64,000 nucleotides of DNA from Leifsonia sp. Root4 (lineage in GTDB: Bacteria; Actinomycetota; Actinomycetes; Actinomycetales; Microbacteriaceae). The stretch is taken from assembly GCF_001425085.1 (NCBI RefSeq), contig NZ_LMDN01000001.1, positions 1,005,100 to 1,069,099 of the forward strand, given 5' to 3'. This document shows positions 49,647 to 56,647 of the stretch, in pieces. The position numbers and the translations under genes were made by a program. The notes below the pieces were generated by a model, which saw only the letters and a list, made by a program, of their open reading frames with translations, did no database searches and was not told the origin of the DNA. Position 1 is the first letter of the stretch, and each line of letters begins with the position of its first letter.

Positions 49647-50111
49647 ATGTCGACGATCAGCAGCAATCTGGACAAGTCTCTGCGCCTGGCGCACATCGCG
49701 AGCATCGGCGTCATCGTGCTCGGTGTCATCTTCATCGTGGTCGGGGTCGTGGCATGGATCGCGGTGAGCGTCAAGCTGCGCGCGGAGGGCATCACCGTGA
49801 GCGAGGGGGCGCCGTTCCTCGAGGGGTGGGAGGTCGCCGGCCCGCTGACCGCATTCGCTCAGGCCGACATCATCAACACCCACGCCCTCGCCATGACCGA
49901 CGGGCTGACCTACGCGCAGCTCGCGCAGGACGACCCGATGCGTGCCACCGTCATGAACGCCTCGTTCCTGCGGGCCTCGCTCTTCACCTCGGTGATCTCC
50001 TTCGGCATCGCACTCTTCGCGATCGGCGTCGGAGTCGTCTCGATCCTGCTCGGCTGGACCTCCAAGACGCTGTTGAAGGCGCGCGGCACCTCGGCAGCCG
50101 TCGCCGCGTAG
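49647..50111 (+). CDS. Two-helix membrane protein of unknown function
   Basis: A 154-residue protein with hydrophobic segments at about residues 18-42 and 111-136 and an outer loop of about 65 residues (GITVSEGAPFLEGWEVAGPLTAFAQADII region). Similar actinobacterial proteins are often labelled aromatic ring-opening dioxygenase LigA, a name without support here, since no catalytic residues are visible. GGGGAGGA lies seven bases before the ATG, and TACGCT about 35 bases upstream may be the -10. Function unknown. Confidence 0.8.
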   Translation: MSTISSNLDKSLRLAHIASIGVIVLGVIFIVVGVVAWIAVSVKLRAEGITVSEGAPFLEGWEVAGPLTAFAQADIINTHALAMTDGLTYAQLAQDDPMRATVMNASFLRASLFTSVISFGIALFAIGVGVVSILLGWTSKTLLKARGTSAAVAA

Positions 50112-50167
50112 CCTCAGCGGGCGGACCGTCCCGGCACGGCGCCCGTGCGGACTCAGGCACGCGTTCT

Positions 50168-50225
50168 GCGCCAGTTACCGCGCTACGCGCCAGTAGTTTC
50201 TGCGTCATATCCCGGTAACTGGCGC
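50168..50225. repeat. Intergenic palindrome C3
   Basis: Perfect 13-base arms (GCGCCAGTTACCG and complement) around a 32-base centre that itself contains GCGCCAGTAG, between convergent genes. Shorter pieces of the arm (ACTGGCGC) recur at about 50270. Confidence 0.75.
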
Positions 50226-50309
50226 GAGCGCTCGGGCGACGTCGCCGAGCCGGCAGCGTGCGCGGTGACTGGCGCGGTGGGCGGGCAAGATGCCGCGGCA
50301 TCCACCCCG

Positions 50310-50912
50310 TTACCAGCGGCGGTTCGCGGCACGCACCTCGCGGCGGAGCTCCTTGCGAAGCTGCTTCACGCGCTTCTCCGGCGTGCCATCTGACTTGTCT
50401 TCGACGAGGAGTGGCGGCCACACGTCGTCGAGCTTCTTCTCGATCACGGCCGAGATCTCACTCCACGCATCTGCCCTGGCCCTGGCAATGAAGGAGTCGA
50501 GGTACTCGCGGTCCTCGCGCAGGCGCCAGAGTCGTTCGGCGACGGCGGCGTGCACCTTCTCCCGACGTCGCAGATTGGCGACGTCGTCGGTGCGGTAGTC
50601 GTGGTGGTGCAGGGCCTTGCCCTCACGGTTGGCGGCCGAGCCGCGTTCATCCTCGGCGATCGAGGCCGACTCGTCCTCCTGCTGCACCTCTTCGTAGAGG
50701 GCGGCCCGTGCGGCATCGCGCACCCGCTCGTCGTCGAACGCATCCGGCTCCGTCAGCACACCGATGATGATCTGGTTCTTCAGCGCCATCCGGGCGCCGA
50801 ACTCCGCCAACATCACGCCTTCCTCGATCTGTTCGTCGAGGGAGACCTCATCACGCTTGGGGATCGCCTCATCGTCGAACGGCGTGAATCCCTTGCGCCT
50901 GCGACGTGCCAT
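50310..50912 (-). CDS. Conserved-looking hypothetical cytoplasmic protein
   Basis: A 200-residue, highly charged, mostly helical protein without signal or membrane segments. I do not recognise a family. The N-terminus is basic (MARRRRKGFTPFDD), the middle acidic, and the C-terminal third (about residues 115-200) alternates Arg/Lys and Glu as in a coiled coil. Two adjacent ATGs exist; the second (50912) has GCAGGG at a good distance. The basic ends might bind nucleic acid, but no motif shows this. Confidence 0.75.
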   Translation of the reverse strand: MARRRRKGFTPFDDEAIPKRDEVSLDEQIEEGVMLAEFGARMALKNQIIIGVLTEPDAFDDERVRDAARAALYEEVQQEDESASIAEDERGSAANREGKALHHHDYRTDDVANLRRREKVHAAVAERLWRLREDREYLDSFIARARADAWSEISAVIEKKLDDVWPPLLVEDKSDGTPEKRVKQLRKELRREVRAANRRW

Positions 50913-50994
50913 CATGCCCTGCCGTACTCGTCTTCGACCTCGGTGTCGGCCGCACCAGCGGCCTGCCTCCAGCGTATCGCCCAGCCTCGCGCTT

Positions 50995-51000
50995 TAGCAT
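50995..51000 (+). promoter_or_regulatory. -10 hexamer, leaderless-type start of the mycoredoxin gene
   Basis: TAGCAT ends seven bases before the ATG at 51008. An upstream in-frame ATG at 50999 overlaps the hexamer and is therefore less likely to be the start. Confidence 0.55.
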
Positions 51001-51007
51001 GGGTGAC

Positions 51008-51286
51008 ATGACCGACGCTTCCGCATCCGCCGAGACCTTTGACCGCATCACCATGTTCGGCGCGACCTGGTGCAGCGACTGCCGCCGCTCCAAGTCGCTG
51101 CTCGACACCCTCGGAGTCGACTACGACTACGTCGACCTCGAGATCGAGATCGAGGGTGCAGACCGCGCCAAGGCCATCAGCGGCCGCACCAACATCCCGG
51201 TGATCGTGTTCCCGGATGCCACCCACATGGTGGAGCCGCGCGACTCCGAGCTGCACGCGAAGCTCGGCGAGCTCGCCGCCATCTAG
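51008..51286 (+). CDS. Mycoredoxin / glutaredoxin-like protein
   Basis: A 92-residue thioredoxin-fold protein with the active site WCSDC (residues about 21-25) and the cis-Pro in NIPVIVFPD (about residues 62-70). Actinobacteria use such Mrx proteins with mycothiol to reduce mixed disulfides in the cytoplasm. The usual Mrx1 motif is CxYC; SD in place of xY is a small variation. Alone on the plus strand. Confidence 0.9.
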   Translation: MTDASASAETFDRITMFGATWCSDCRRSKSLLDTLGVDYDYVDLEIEIEGADRAKAISGRTNIPVIVFPDATHMVEPRDSELHAKLGELAAI

Positions 51287-51337
51287 CCGGTCTGGCTCGC
51301 CTCGCGCGCCTCGCCGCCTCCATGCCGCCTCGCCGCG

Positions 51338-51396
51338 GCGAGATGCCAGAGATGGCCCCTTCAGACGCTCCGAAGGGGCCATCTCTGGCATCTCGC
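51338..51396. repeat. Intergenic palindrome C4, perfect 25-base arms
   Basis: Arms at 51338-51362 and 51372-51396 are exact reverse complements around a 9-base loop. The sequence starts GCGAGATGCCAGAGATGG. It lies between the mycoredoxin and FKBP genes (convergent), upstream of a separate, more typical terminator. Confidence 0.85.
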
Positions 51397-51426
51397 GGGT
51401 GAGGGGATGCCGTTGGCGCCACGTGG

Positions 51427-51468
51427 AAACACGGAGGGCCCGCTCTCTCGAGCGGGCCCTCCGTGTTT
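51427..51468. terminator. Bidirectional terminator between mycoredoxin and FKBP genes
   Basis: A perfect 19-base stem with a 4-base loop (TCTC); the stem ends in AAA/TTT, giving T-rich tails in both directions. Confidence 0.85.
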
Positions 51469-51487
51469 CGCTGTTTACGCGAGGTGC

Positions 51488-52447
51488 TTACTCGACATCC
51501 AGGATCTCGATCACGAAGACGAGGGTCTGGCCGGCGAGCTCGTGCTCACTGCTGCCCTCGACGCCGTAGCCATACTCCGGCGGGATCGAGACGACGAGCT
51601 TGGTTCCGACCTTCTGGCCGACGAGCGCGGTGCCGAAGCCCTCGACGACGCTCGTGGTCGGCAGAACCAGCGGCTCCTTGCCGTAGCTCTGGTCGAAGAT
51701 CTCGCCGGTGTTCCAGTTGGTGCCCTGGTAGTTCGTGGTGACGGTGTCACCCTTCTTGATGACGGCGCCGTCGCCCTCTTCGATCACGTCGACGAGCAGC
51801 TCTGGCCGCGGCTCACCCTCCGGCAGCGTCAGAACGGGCGGCTCCTCGCCATTGAACTTGACGGTCGGCGGGTTCTCGGTCCACTCCTCCGCGGTGAGCG
51901 GCGGAACGATCTTGGAGACATCGGTCACGACGACGACGCTCTCGTTGGCCGCGATGCCGAGGCCTTCGCTGCCGGCCTCGCCAAAGAGGTCGGCGGCGGG
52001 AATCGTGGTGACGACGCGCGAGCCGACGGGCACGCACTCGATGCCGGCGAGGAACGCCGGGAAGATCTGCGGGTCACCGACGGTGAAGGTCGCGTCTTCG
52101 GCGATCGCCGCCTCACCGGTGGTGCCCTTGAAGACGTTGATGCGCAGATCGACGCTGTCGCCCGCCGCGGTCACGTCGCCGTCGCCCTCGTCCACGATCG
52201 TGCGCTGCAGCTCGGTCGCCTCGAACGGGGTGGTGAACTCGGCCGTGACCTCCTTGCCGAAGTCACCGCTGACCGTGACCGATTCGCTCTCGTCGCCGGA
52301 GGTGTACGAGGTGCACGCATCGGCGGCCGGCGTCGCGGTCGCATCTGAATCAGAGTCGCTGCCAGCCGCGCATCCCGTGAGAACGAGGGCGCTCGCGGCC
52401 AGGAGCGCCAGCGGCGCCATGCGGCGCAACGGTGTGGTCATTTTCAT
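51488..52447 (-). CDS. FKBP-type peptidyl-prolyl isomerase lipoprotein
   Basis: A 319-residue lipoprotein. The signal peptide ends in the lipobox LTGC (Cys about residue 26), followed by a Ser/Asp/Thr linker. The first half (about residues 60-190) resembles a degenerate FKBP-like module, and the C-terminal half is a clear FKBP domain: GDTVTTNYQGTNWNTGEIFDQS, VVEGFGTALVGQKVGTKLVVSIPPEYGYG and LVFVIEILDVE. It should speed proline isomerisation in exported proteins on the outer membrane face. Start ATG at 52447 or two codons later; no strong Shine-Dalgarno is seen. Confidence 0.93.
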   Translation of the reverse strand: MKMTTPLRRMAPLALLAASALVLTGCAAGSDSDSDATATPAADACTSYTSGDESESVTVSGDFGKEVTAEFTTPFEATELQRTIVDEGDGDVTAAGDSVDLRINVFKGTTGEAAIAEDATFTVGDPQIFPAFLAGIECVPVGSRVVTTIPAADLFGEAGSEGLGIAANESVVVVTDVSKIVPPLTAEEWTENPPTVKFNGEEPPVLTLPEGEPRPELLVDVIEEGDGAVIKKGDTVTTNYQGTNWNTGEIFDQSYGKEPLVLPTTSVVEGFGTALVGQKVGTKLVVSIPPEYGYGVEGSSEHELAGQTLVFVIEILDVE

Positions 52448-52620
52448 GCTGGAAAGTTCTCGATTCCGTGTGGGTGCAATTCGGAGTGCCGCGAACGGCC
52501 TCGTCGAGTCTGGCAGCTCGAACTTGGGCTTGGCTGAACGCGCGCCGGACGGATGCCGAATGCCGGCGCCTGATCATGCCCTGCGGAATAGCCACGCCTC
52601 CTCGCGGGTTCCGAACTGTG

Positions 52621-53730
52621 ATGACTTCTGCAGCCGGCGCCCCCGAGTCCACCCCGACCACCCCGATCTCTCCCCGCCTCTCCGTGCTCGATCTGGTGCC
52701 CGTGCGCACCGGGCAGAGCAGCGCACAGGCGGTCGCGGCATCCGTCGCGCTCGCCCAGACGGCCGACGAACTCGGATACGAGCGCTACTGGCTGGCCGAG
52801 CACCACAACATGCCCGCCGTCGCGTCGACAGCGCCGCCCGTGCTGATCGCAGCGATCGCCAGCCGCACCGAGCGGATCCGAGTCGGTTCCGGCGGCGTGA
52901 TGCTGCCGAACCACGCGCCGCTGATCGTGGCCGAGCAGTTCGCGGCACTCGAGGCGATCGCGCCCGGCCGCATCGACCTCGGCATCGGCCGCGCTCCCGG
53001 CAGCGACCCGGTGATCTCGGCGCTGCTGCGGCAGAGCGGATCGACCAGCGAGGTCGAGCGCTTCCCGGAGAACATCACCGAGATCCAGGCCCTGCTGCAG
53101 CCGACCGGCGCCTCCTTCTCGCTGACCAGCGGACAGGAGTACACGGTGCACGCGACGCCGGCGGCATCCAGTGCCCCGACGATCTGGCTGCTCGGTTCGA
53201 GCGAGTACTCCGCGCGGCTCGCCGCGCGCCTCGGCCTGCCCTATGTCTTTGCGAACCACTTCAGCGGCGAGGGCCTCGCCGCCGCCATGCGGATCTATCG
53301 CGGCGAGTACCAGCCGAGTGAGGGGCACCCCACGCCGCAGTCGTTCCTCACGTTGAACGCCTCGGTCGCGCCGACGCTCGAGGAGGCTCGCGCCCGCGCC
53401 CTGCCGCAGCTGCGCATGATGGCTCGGCTGCGGATGGGCCAGCGGTTGACGGCGCTCGAGACCGTGGAGCAGGCCGCGGCGGCCGAGCTGGACGCCCCGG
53501 ATGCCGCCCGCGCCTCGTTCATCGCGGCCGCCGAGTCCCGCTGGCTCATCGGCACGCCGGAGACGGCCAGGGCAGAGCTCGCCGCCTTCGCAGCCGAGCA
53601 TGGCGTCGACGAGGTGATGGTGTCGGCGATCGGCGGTTCCCACGCGAATGAGCCGATCGACCGCACGCCTGGCCGCGAGCAGACGCTGCGCCTGCTCACG
53701 GCTGCTCAGCCGGATGTATCGCGGGTGTAG
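52621..53730 (+). CDS. LLM-class flavin-dependent oxidoreductase (alkanal monooxygenase-like)
   Basis: A 369-residue luciferase-like protein. LSVLDLVPVRTGQSSAQAVAASVALAQTADELGYERYWLAEHHNMP (residues about 20-65) is the start of the MsnO8-type branch, and VGSGGVMLPNHAPLIVAEQFAALEAIAPGRIDLGIGRAPGSD is the flavin-binding part. Probably FMN- and oxygen-dependent; substrate unknown. I choose the ATG at 52621; the long upstream open frame lacks homology. Its 3' end overlaps the convergent dihydrofolate-reductase-like gene by 25 bases. Confidence 0.9.
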   Translation: MTSAAGAPESTPTTPISPRLSVLDLVPVRTGQSSAQAVAASVALAQTADELGYERYWLAEHHNMPAVASTAPPVLIAAIASRTERIRVGSGGVMLPNHAPLIVAEQFAALEAIAPGRIDLGIGRAPGSDPVISALLRQSGSTSEVERFPENITEIQALLQPTGASFSLTSGQEYTVHATPAASSAPTIWLLGSSEYSARLAARLGLPYVFANHFSGEGLAAAMRIYRGEYQPSEGHPTPQSFLTLNASVAPTLEEARARALPQLRMMARLRMGQRLTALETVEQAAAAELDAPDAARASFIAAAESRWLIGTPETARAELAAFAAEHGVDEVMVSAIGGSHANEPIDRTPGREQTLRLLTAAQPDVSRV

Positions 53731-54296
53731 CTGAGGATGACGACGCCGCTGGGCGCGACGGTGCTCGCGCTCAGCGCGAACCGGGCGAGGTGGCCGCGGT
53801 CGTCGAACATGCGCTTGCCTGCGCCGAGGACGACCGGGATGAGCAGGAGGCGATACTCATCCACCAGGTCGTGCTGTGCCAGTGCGCGGACGAGGGTCCC
53901 CGCCCCGAAAACGACGAGCTCACCGTCGGTGCGGCGCTTCAGATCCGTGACCGCGGGCGCCAGCTCGCCCGCGACCGGTGAGGAATTCCGCCACGCGAGA
54001 TCGCCAGGGGACGACGTGACGACGTGCTTCGGCATGCGGTTCATGGCCGCGATCGCCGGCTCGGACTCGTCGGCATCCGCCCACGCCCCGGAGAGGATCT
54101 CGTAGGTTCGGCGGCCGAGCAGCATGCCGGAAGCGCCGACCGTGACCGATTCCATGAACGCGTTGACCGTGTCGTCGCCGTACGGAAGCACCCAGCCGCC
54201 GCGCTCGAAGCCGCCGTCACGATCCTCATCGGGCGAGAGCGGTGACTGGATCACCCCATCGAGGCTGATGAAATTCACGACGACCACCCGGCCCAT
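53706..54296 (-). CDS. Dihydrofolate reductase-family protein (RibD C-terminal-like)
   Basis: A 196-residue protein of the YyaP/YwjB group: VVVVNFISLDGVIQSP at the start, MLLGRRTYEILSGAW, NRMPKHVVTSS and ELVVFGAGTLVRALAQHDLVDEYRLLLIPVVLGAGKRMF (residues about 125-165). It binds NADPH, but this group lacks proven folate activity. I choose the ATG at 54296, with GAGGAGG eight bases upstream; an ATG five codons earlier is inside that Shine-Dalgarno region. Substrate unknown. Confidence 0.9.
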   Translation of the reverse strand: MGRVVVVNFISLDGVIQSPLSPDEDRDGGFERGGWVLPYGDDTVNAFMESVTVGASGMLLGRRTYEILSGAWADADESEPAIAAMNRMPKHVVTSSPGDLAWRNSSPVAGELAPAVTDLKRRTDGELVVFGAGTLVRALAQHDLVDEYRLLLIPVVLGAGKRMFDDRGHLARFALSASTVAPSGVVILSYTRDTSG

Positions 54297-54357
54297 GGTC
54301 GGCCTCCTCATGCTCTGCGACGCGCCTGGTGCGGCAGTCTACGGCAGCGTGATGCGA

Positions 54358-54400
54358 CTCCGGCCGTGCCCGTCTGCTCTCGCGGCGGGCACGGCCGGAG
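54358..54400 (-). terminator. Terminator hairpin after the short-chain dehydrogenase gene
   Basis: A perfect 15-base stem (CTCCGGCCGTGCCCG and complement) with a 13-base loop, 17 bases after the stop at 54417. Confidence 0.7.
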
Positions 54401-54416
54401 GCCGCAGCATCGTGGG

Positions 54417-55202
54417 TCAGTCCCAGATGTTGTCGCCGCGGAGCGTGGCGTCGGCTCCGCCGTCGGTGTAGATCGTCTGACCGGTCGTGTGCGTGTTCTC
54501 CTCGCTCGTCAACCAGGCCAGGAGACGCGCGATCACGATCGGCTCGGAGTGGCCGTTCAACGGCATCGGCACGGCGGCGTCGACCATGGCACGCCCCTCC
54601 TCGCTTGCCAGCAGCTCACGGGTCATGGCGGTGACGACGGTCCCGGGGGCCACCGCGTTCAACGGGATGCCGGCGCCGGCCCAGCGCTCGGTGATCGCCT
54701 CGCGACGGATCCACCGGCTGAGGGCACGCTTGCTCGACGGGTAGTTGAGGTAGCCGGTCTCCGGGCCCTTCTCCGCCAGCGCCGTGCCGATCGCGACGGC
54801 CGCCTGCTCGTCGCCGCTCAGGAGCGCCTCGACGAGTTCTGCCGAGTTCGGCTGCAGCGAGGCCATCGAGCTCACGGCCGCGACGCGCGGCGCGCTGCTG
54901 CGGGCCAGCGCCGGGGCGAGGGCCTCGAGGAATTCGGTGACGCCGAAGAAGTTGACCGAGACGGTCAGCGCGATCGGCGCCGAGATTCCGGCAGCGGCGA
55001 TGACGGCGTCGATCTGGCCATCGGATGCCGCGAGCACGGCCTCCGCAGCCGCGGCCCGACCGGCCGAGGTCGAGAGGTCGGCGACGACGTCGGCGCCACG
55101 CAGGTCGACGCCGATCACCCGATTTCCGCGCTCCCGCAGCAGTTCGGCCGTTGCGGCGCCGATTCCCGATGCTGAGCCTGTGACGACATAGGTGCGATTC
55201 AT
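54417..55202 (-). CDS. Short-chain dehydrogenase/reductase (3-alpha-hydroxysteroid dehydrogenase-like)
   Basis: A 261-residue SDR. VTGSASGIGAATAELL is the cofactor loop (about residues 6-21), AAAGISAP the NAAG-like segment, and YPSSKRALSRWIRR holds the Tyr/Lys pair (about residues 160-173). The long insert between the Ser and the Tyr resembles the 3-alpha-hydroxysteroid dehydrogenase group. Substrate unknown. The ATG at 55202 follows TACGCT by six bases; the longer frame upstream is not supported. Confidence 0.9.
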   Translation of the reverse strand: MNRTYVVTGSASGIGAATAELLRERGNRVIGVDLRGADVVADLSTSAGRAAAAEAVLAASDGQIDAVIAAAGISAPIALTVSVNFFGVTEFLEALAPALARSSAPRVAAVSSMASLQPNSAELVEALLSGDEQAAVAIGTALAEKGPETGYLNYPSSKRALSRWIRREAITERWAGAGIPLNAVAPGTVVTAMTRELLASEEGRAMVDAAVPMPLNGHSEPIVIARLLAWLTSEENTHTTGQTIYTDGGADATLRGDNIWD

Positions 55203-55208
55203 GAGTCG

Positions 55209-55214
55209 AGCGTA
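55209..55214 (-). promoter_or_regulatory. -10 hexamer, leaderless-type start of the short-chain dehydrogenase
   Basis: TACGCT (minus strand) ends six bases before the ATG at 55202. Confidence 0.55.
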
Positions 55215-55387
55215 CGACCGGGCCCTGTGACCGTTGACGGTCGGCGCCAAGATGCACCTGCTACTCGCCCCGCGTTCACCTCGCTGCCTTCTCACCTATT
55301 TGGCTTCTCGGCCGTCAGGCTTCCCACCCGTCTGCCTTCTCACGCGGTGACCGCGTGGCCGCACACTGTCGTGTCAGCGGCCACCGC

Positions 55388-55393
55388 TACCGT
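55388..55393 (+). promoter_or_regulatory. -10 hexamer, leaderless-type start of sbcD
   Basis: TACCGT ends six bases before the ATG at 55400. Confidence 0.55.
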
Positions 55394-55399
55394 GGAGTC

Positions 55400-56647
55400 A
55401 TGCGGATCTTGCACACCTCGGACTGGCACGTCGGGCGCACCTTTCACGGGCATTCCACGCTCGCGGCGCTCGACGAGGTGCTGCGTGAGCTGGCCGCGCT
55501 CGTGCGCGAACGGGCTATCGACGTCGTGCTCGTCGCCGGCGACGTTTTCGACTCCGCCGTGCCGTCGCAAGGCAGCTACGAGCTGCTGGGCCGGGCGCTC
55601 AGCGCGATCCGTGAGGCCGGTGCCACCGTCATCCTGAGCAGCGGCAACCACGACTCCGCGACCCGTCTCGGCTTCCAATCGGAGTTCGCGGCCTTCGGCG
55701 GCGTGCACGTGCTCGCCAAAACCGAACAGCTCGACCGACCCGTCACGCTCGCCGACGTGCACGGCGACGTGCAGTTCTACGGCATCCCCTATCTCGAGCC
55801 GGCGCTCGTGCGCGGGCTCTACCCGGGCATCCCCCTGCGCACTCACGCCCAGGTCCTCGGCTTCGCGATGGACCGCGTGCGCACCGACCTGGCGGCGCGT
55901 GGCGGCCGCAGCGTGGTCATGTCACACTGCTTCGCGGTGAACGTCGGTGGCGGCGACAACGGTGACGGCACCATCGGTGCGGGCGCAGCGCCCGCCATGC
56001 TTGACAACGCTTCAGGCCCGATCTCCGATGACGTCGTGCGCGACATCACCGCCGGCGGGCTCGACCTGGTGCCGCTGTCGACCTTCGACGGACCGGACTA
56101 CGTGGCCCTCGGCCACATCCACGGCCGCTCGACCCTCAGCGAGCGGGCGCGCTACTCCGGTGCCCCGCTGCACTTCTCCTTCAGCGAGGCCGGCAAACCG
56201 CGCGGCGGCTGGCTCGTCGAGCTCGGCGCCGACGGCCTCGAATCGGTGGAGTGGCTCGAACTGCCGACTCCCCGCCGCCTCAGCATCCTCACCGGCACCC
56301 TCGACGAGCTGATGACGGATGCCGCGCACGAGCACGCCGCGCAGGACTGGGTGTTCGCGGTGCTCACCGACCAGTCCCGCCCGCTCGATGCCATGCGCAC
56401 GCTGCAGACGCGGTTCCGGTGGTGCGCGACGCTCGACCACCGCCCGAGCGTCGTCGCGGCCGCATCCGGGGCCAGCTACGCCGAACGTATCAAGGCCAAG
56501 AGCGACGGCGAGATCGTCGGCGGCTTTCTCGAGCACGTGCGCAACGGCGTCGGCGCCAGCGACGCCGAACGCGCGCTGCTGGCCGAGGTCATAGCCCTGA
56601 ATGGCTCACAGCGGGACGATGCCAGACGGGACGGCGACGCGGCATGA
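55400..56647 (+). CDS. sbcD: Exonuclease SbcCD, nuclease subunit D
   Basis: A 415-residue Mre11-type calcineurin-like phosphoesterase. HTSDWHVGRTFHG (residues about 5-17), VLVAGDVFDSAVP, LSSGNHDSATRLGF, VMSHCF and ALGHIHG hold the two-metal active site in order. With SbcC it cuts hairpins and double-strand ends, important where long palindromes form; several lie in this window. The ATG at 55400 was chosen because the homology starts there and TACCGT is six bases upstream. The stop overlaps sbcC (ATGA). Confidence 0.96.
   Translation: MRILHTSDWHVGRTFHGHSTLAALDEVLRELAALVRERAIDVVLVAGDVFDSAVPSQGSYELLGRALSAIREAGATVILSSGNHDSATRLGFQSEFAAFGGVHVLAKTEQLDRPVTLADVHGDVQFYGIPYLEPALVRGLYPGIPLRTHAQVLGFAMDRVRTDLAARGGRSVVMSHCFAVNVGGGDNGDGTIGAGAAPAMLDNASGPISDDVVRDITAGGLDLVPLSTFDGPDYVALGHIHGRSTLSERARYSGAPLHFSFSEAGKPRGGWLVELGADGLESVEWLELPTPRRLSILTGTLDELMTDAAHEHAAQDWVFAVLTDQSRPLDAMRTLQTRFRWCATLDHRPSVVAAASGASYAERIKAKSDGEIVGGFLEHVRNGVGASDAERALLAEVIALNGSQRDDARRDGDAA

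Noticed and set aside
49647-50111. Annotation as aromatic ring-opening dioxygenase LigA
   Set aside because: Only two membrane segments and a loop are visible; no metal or substrate site supports that name.
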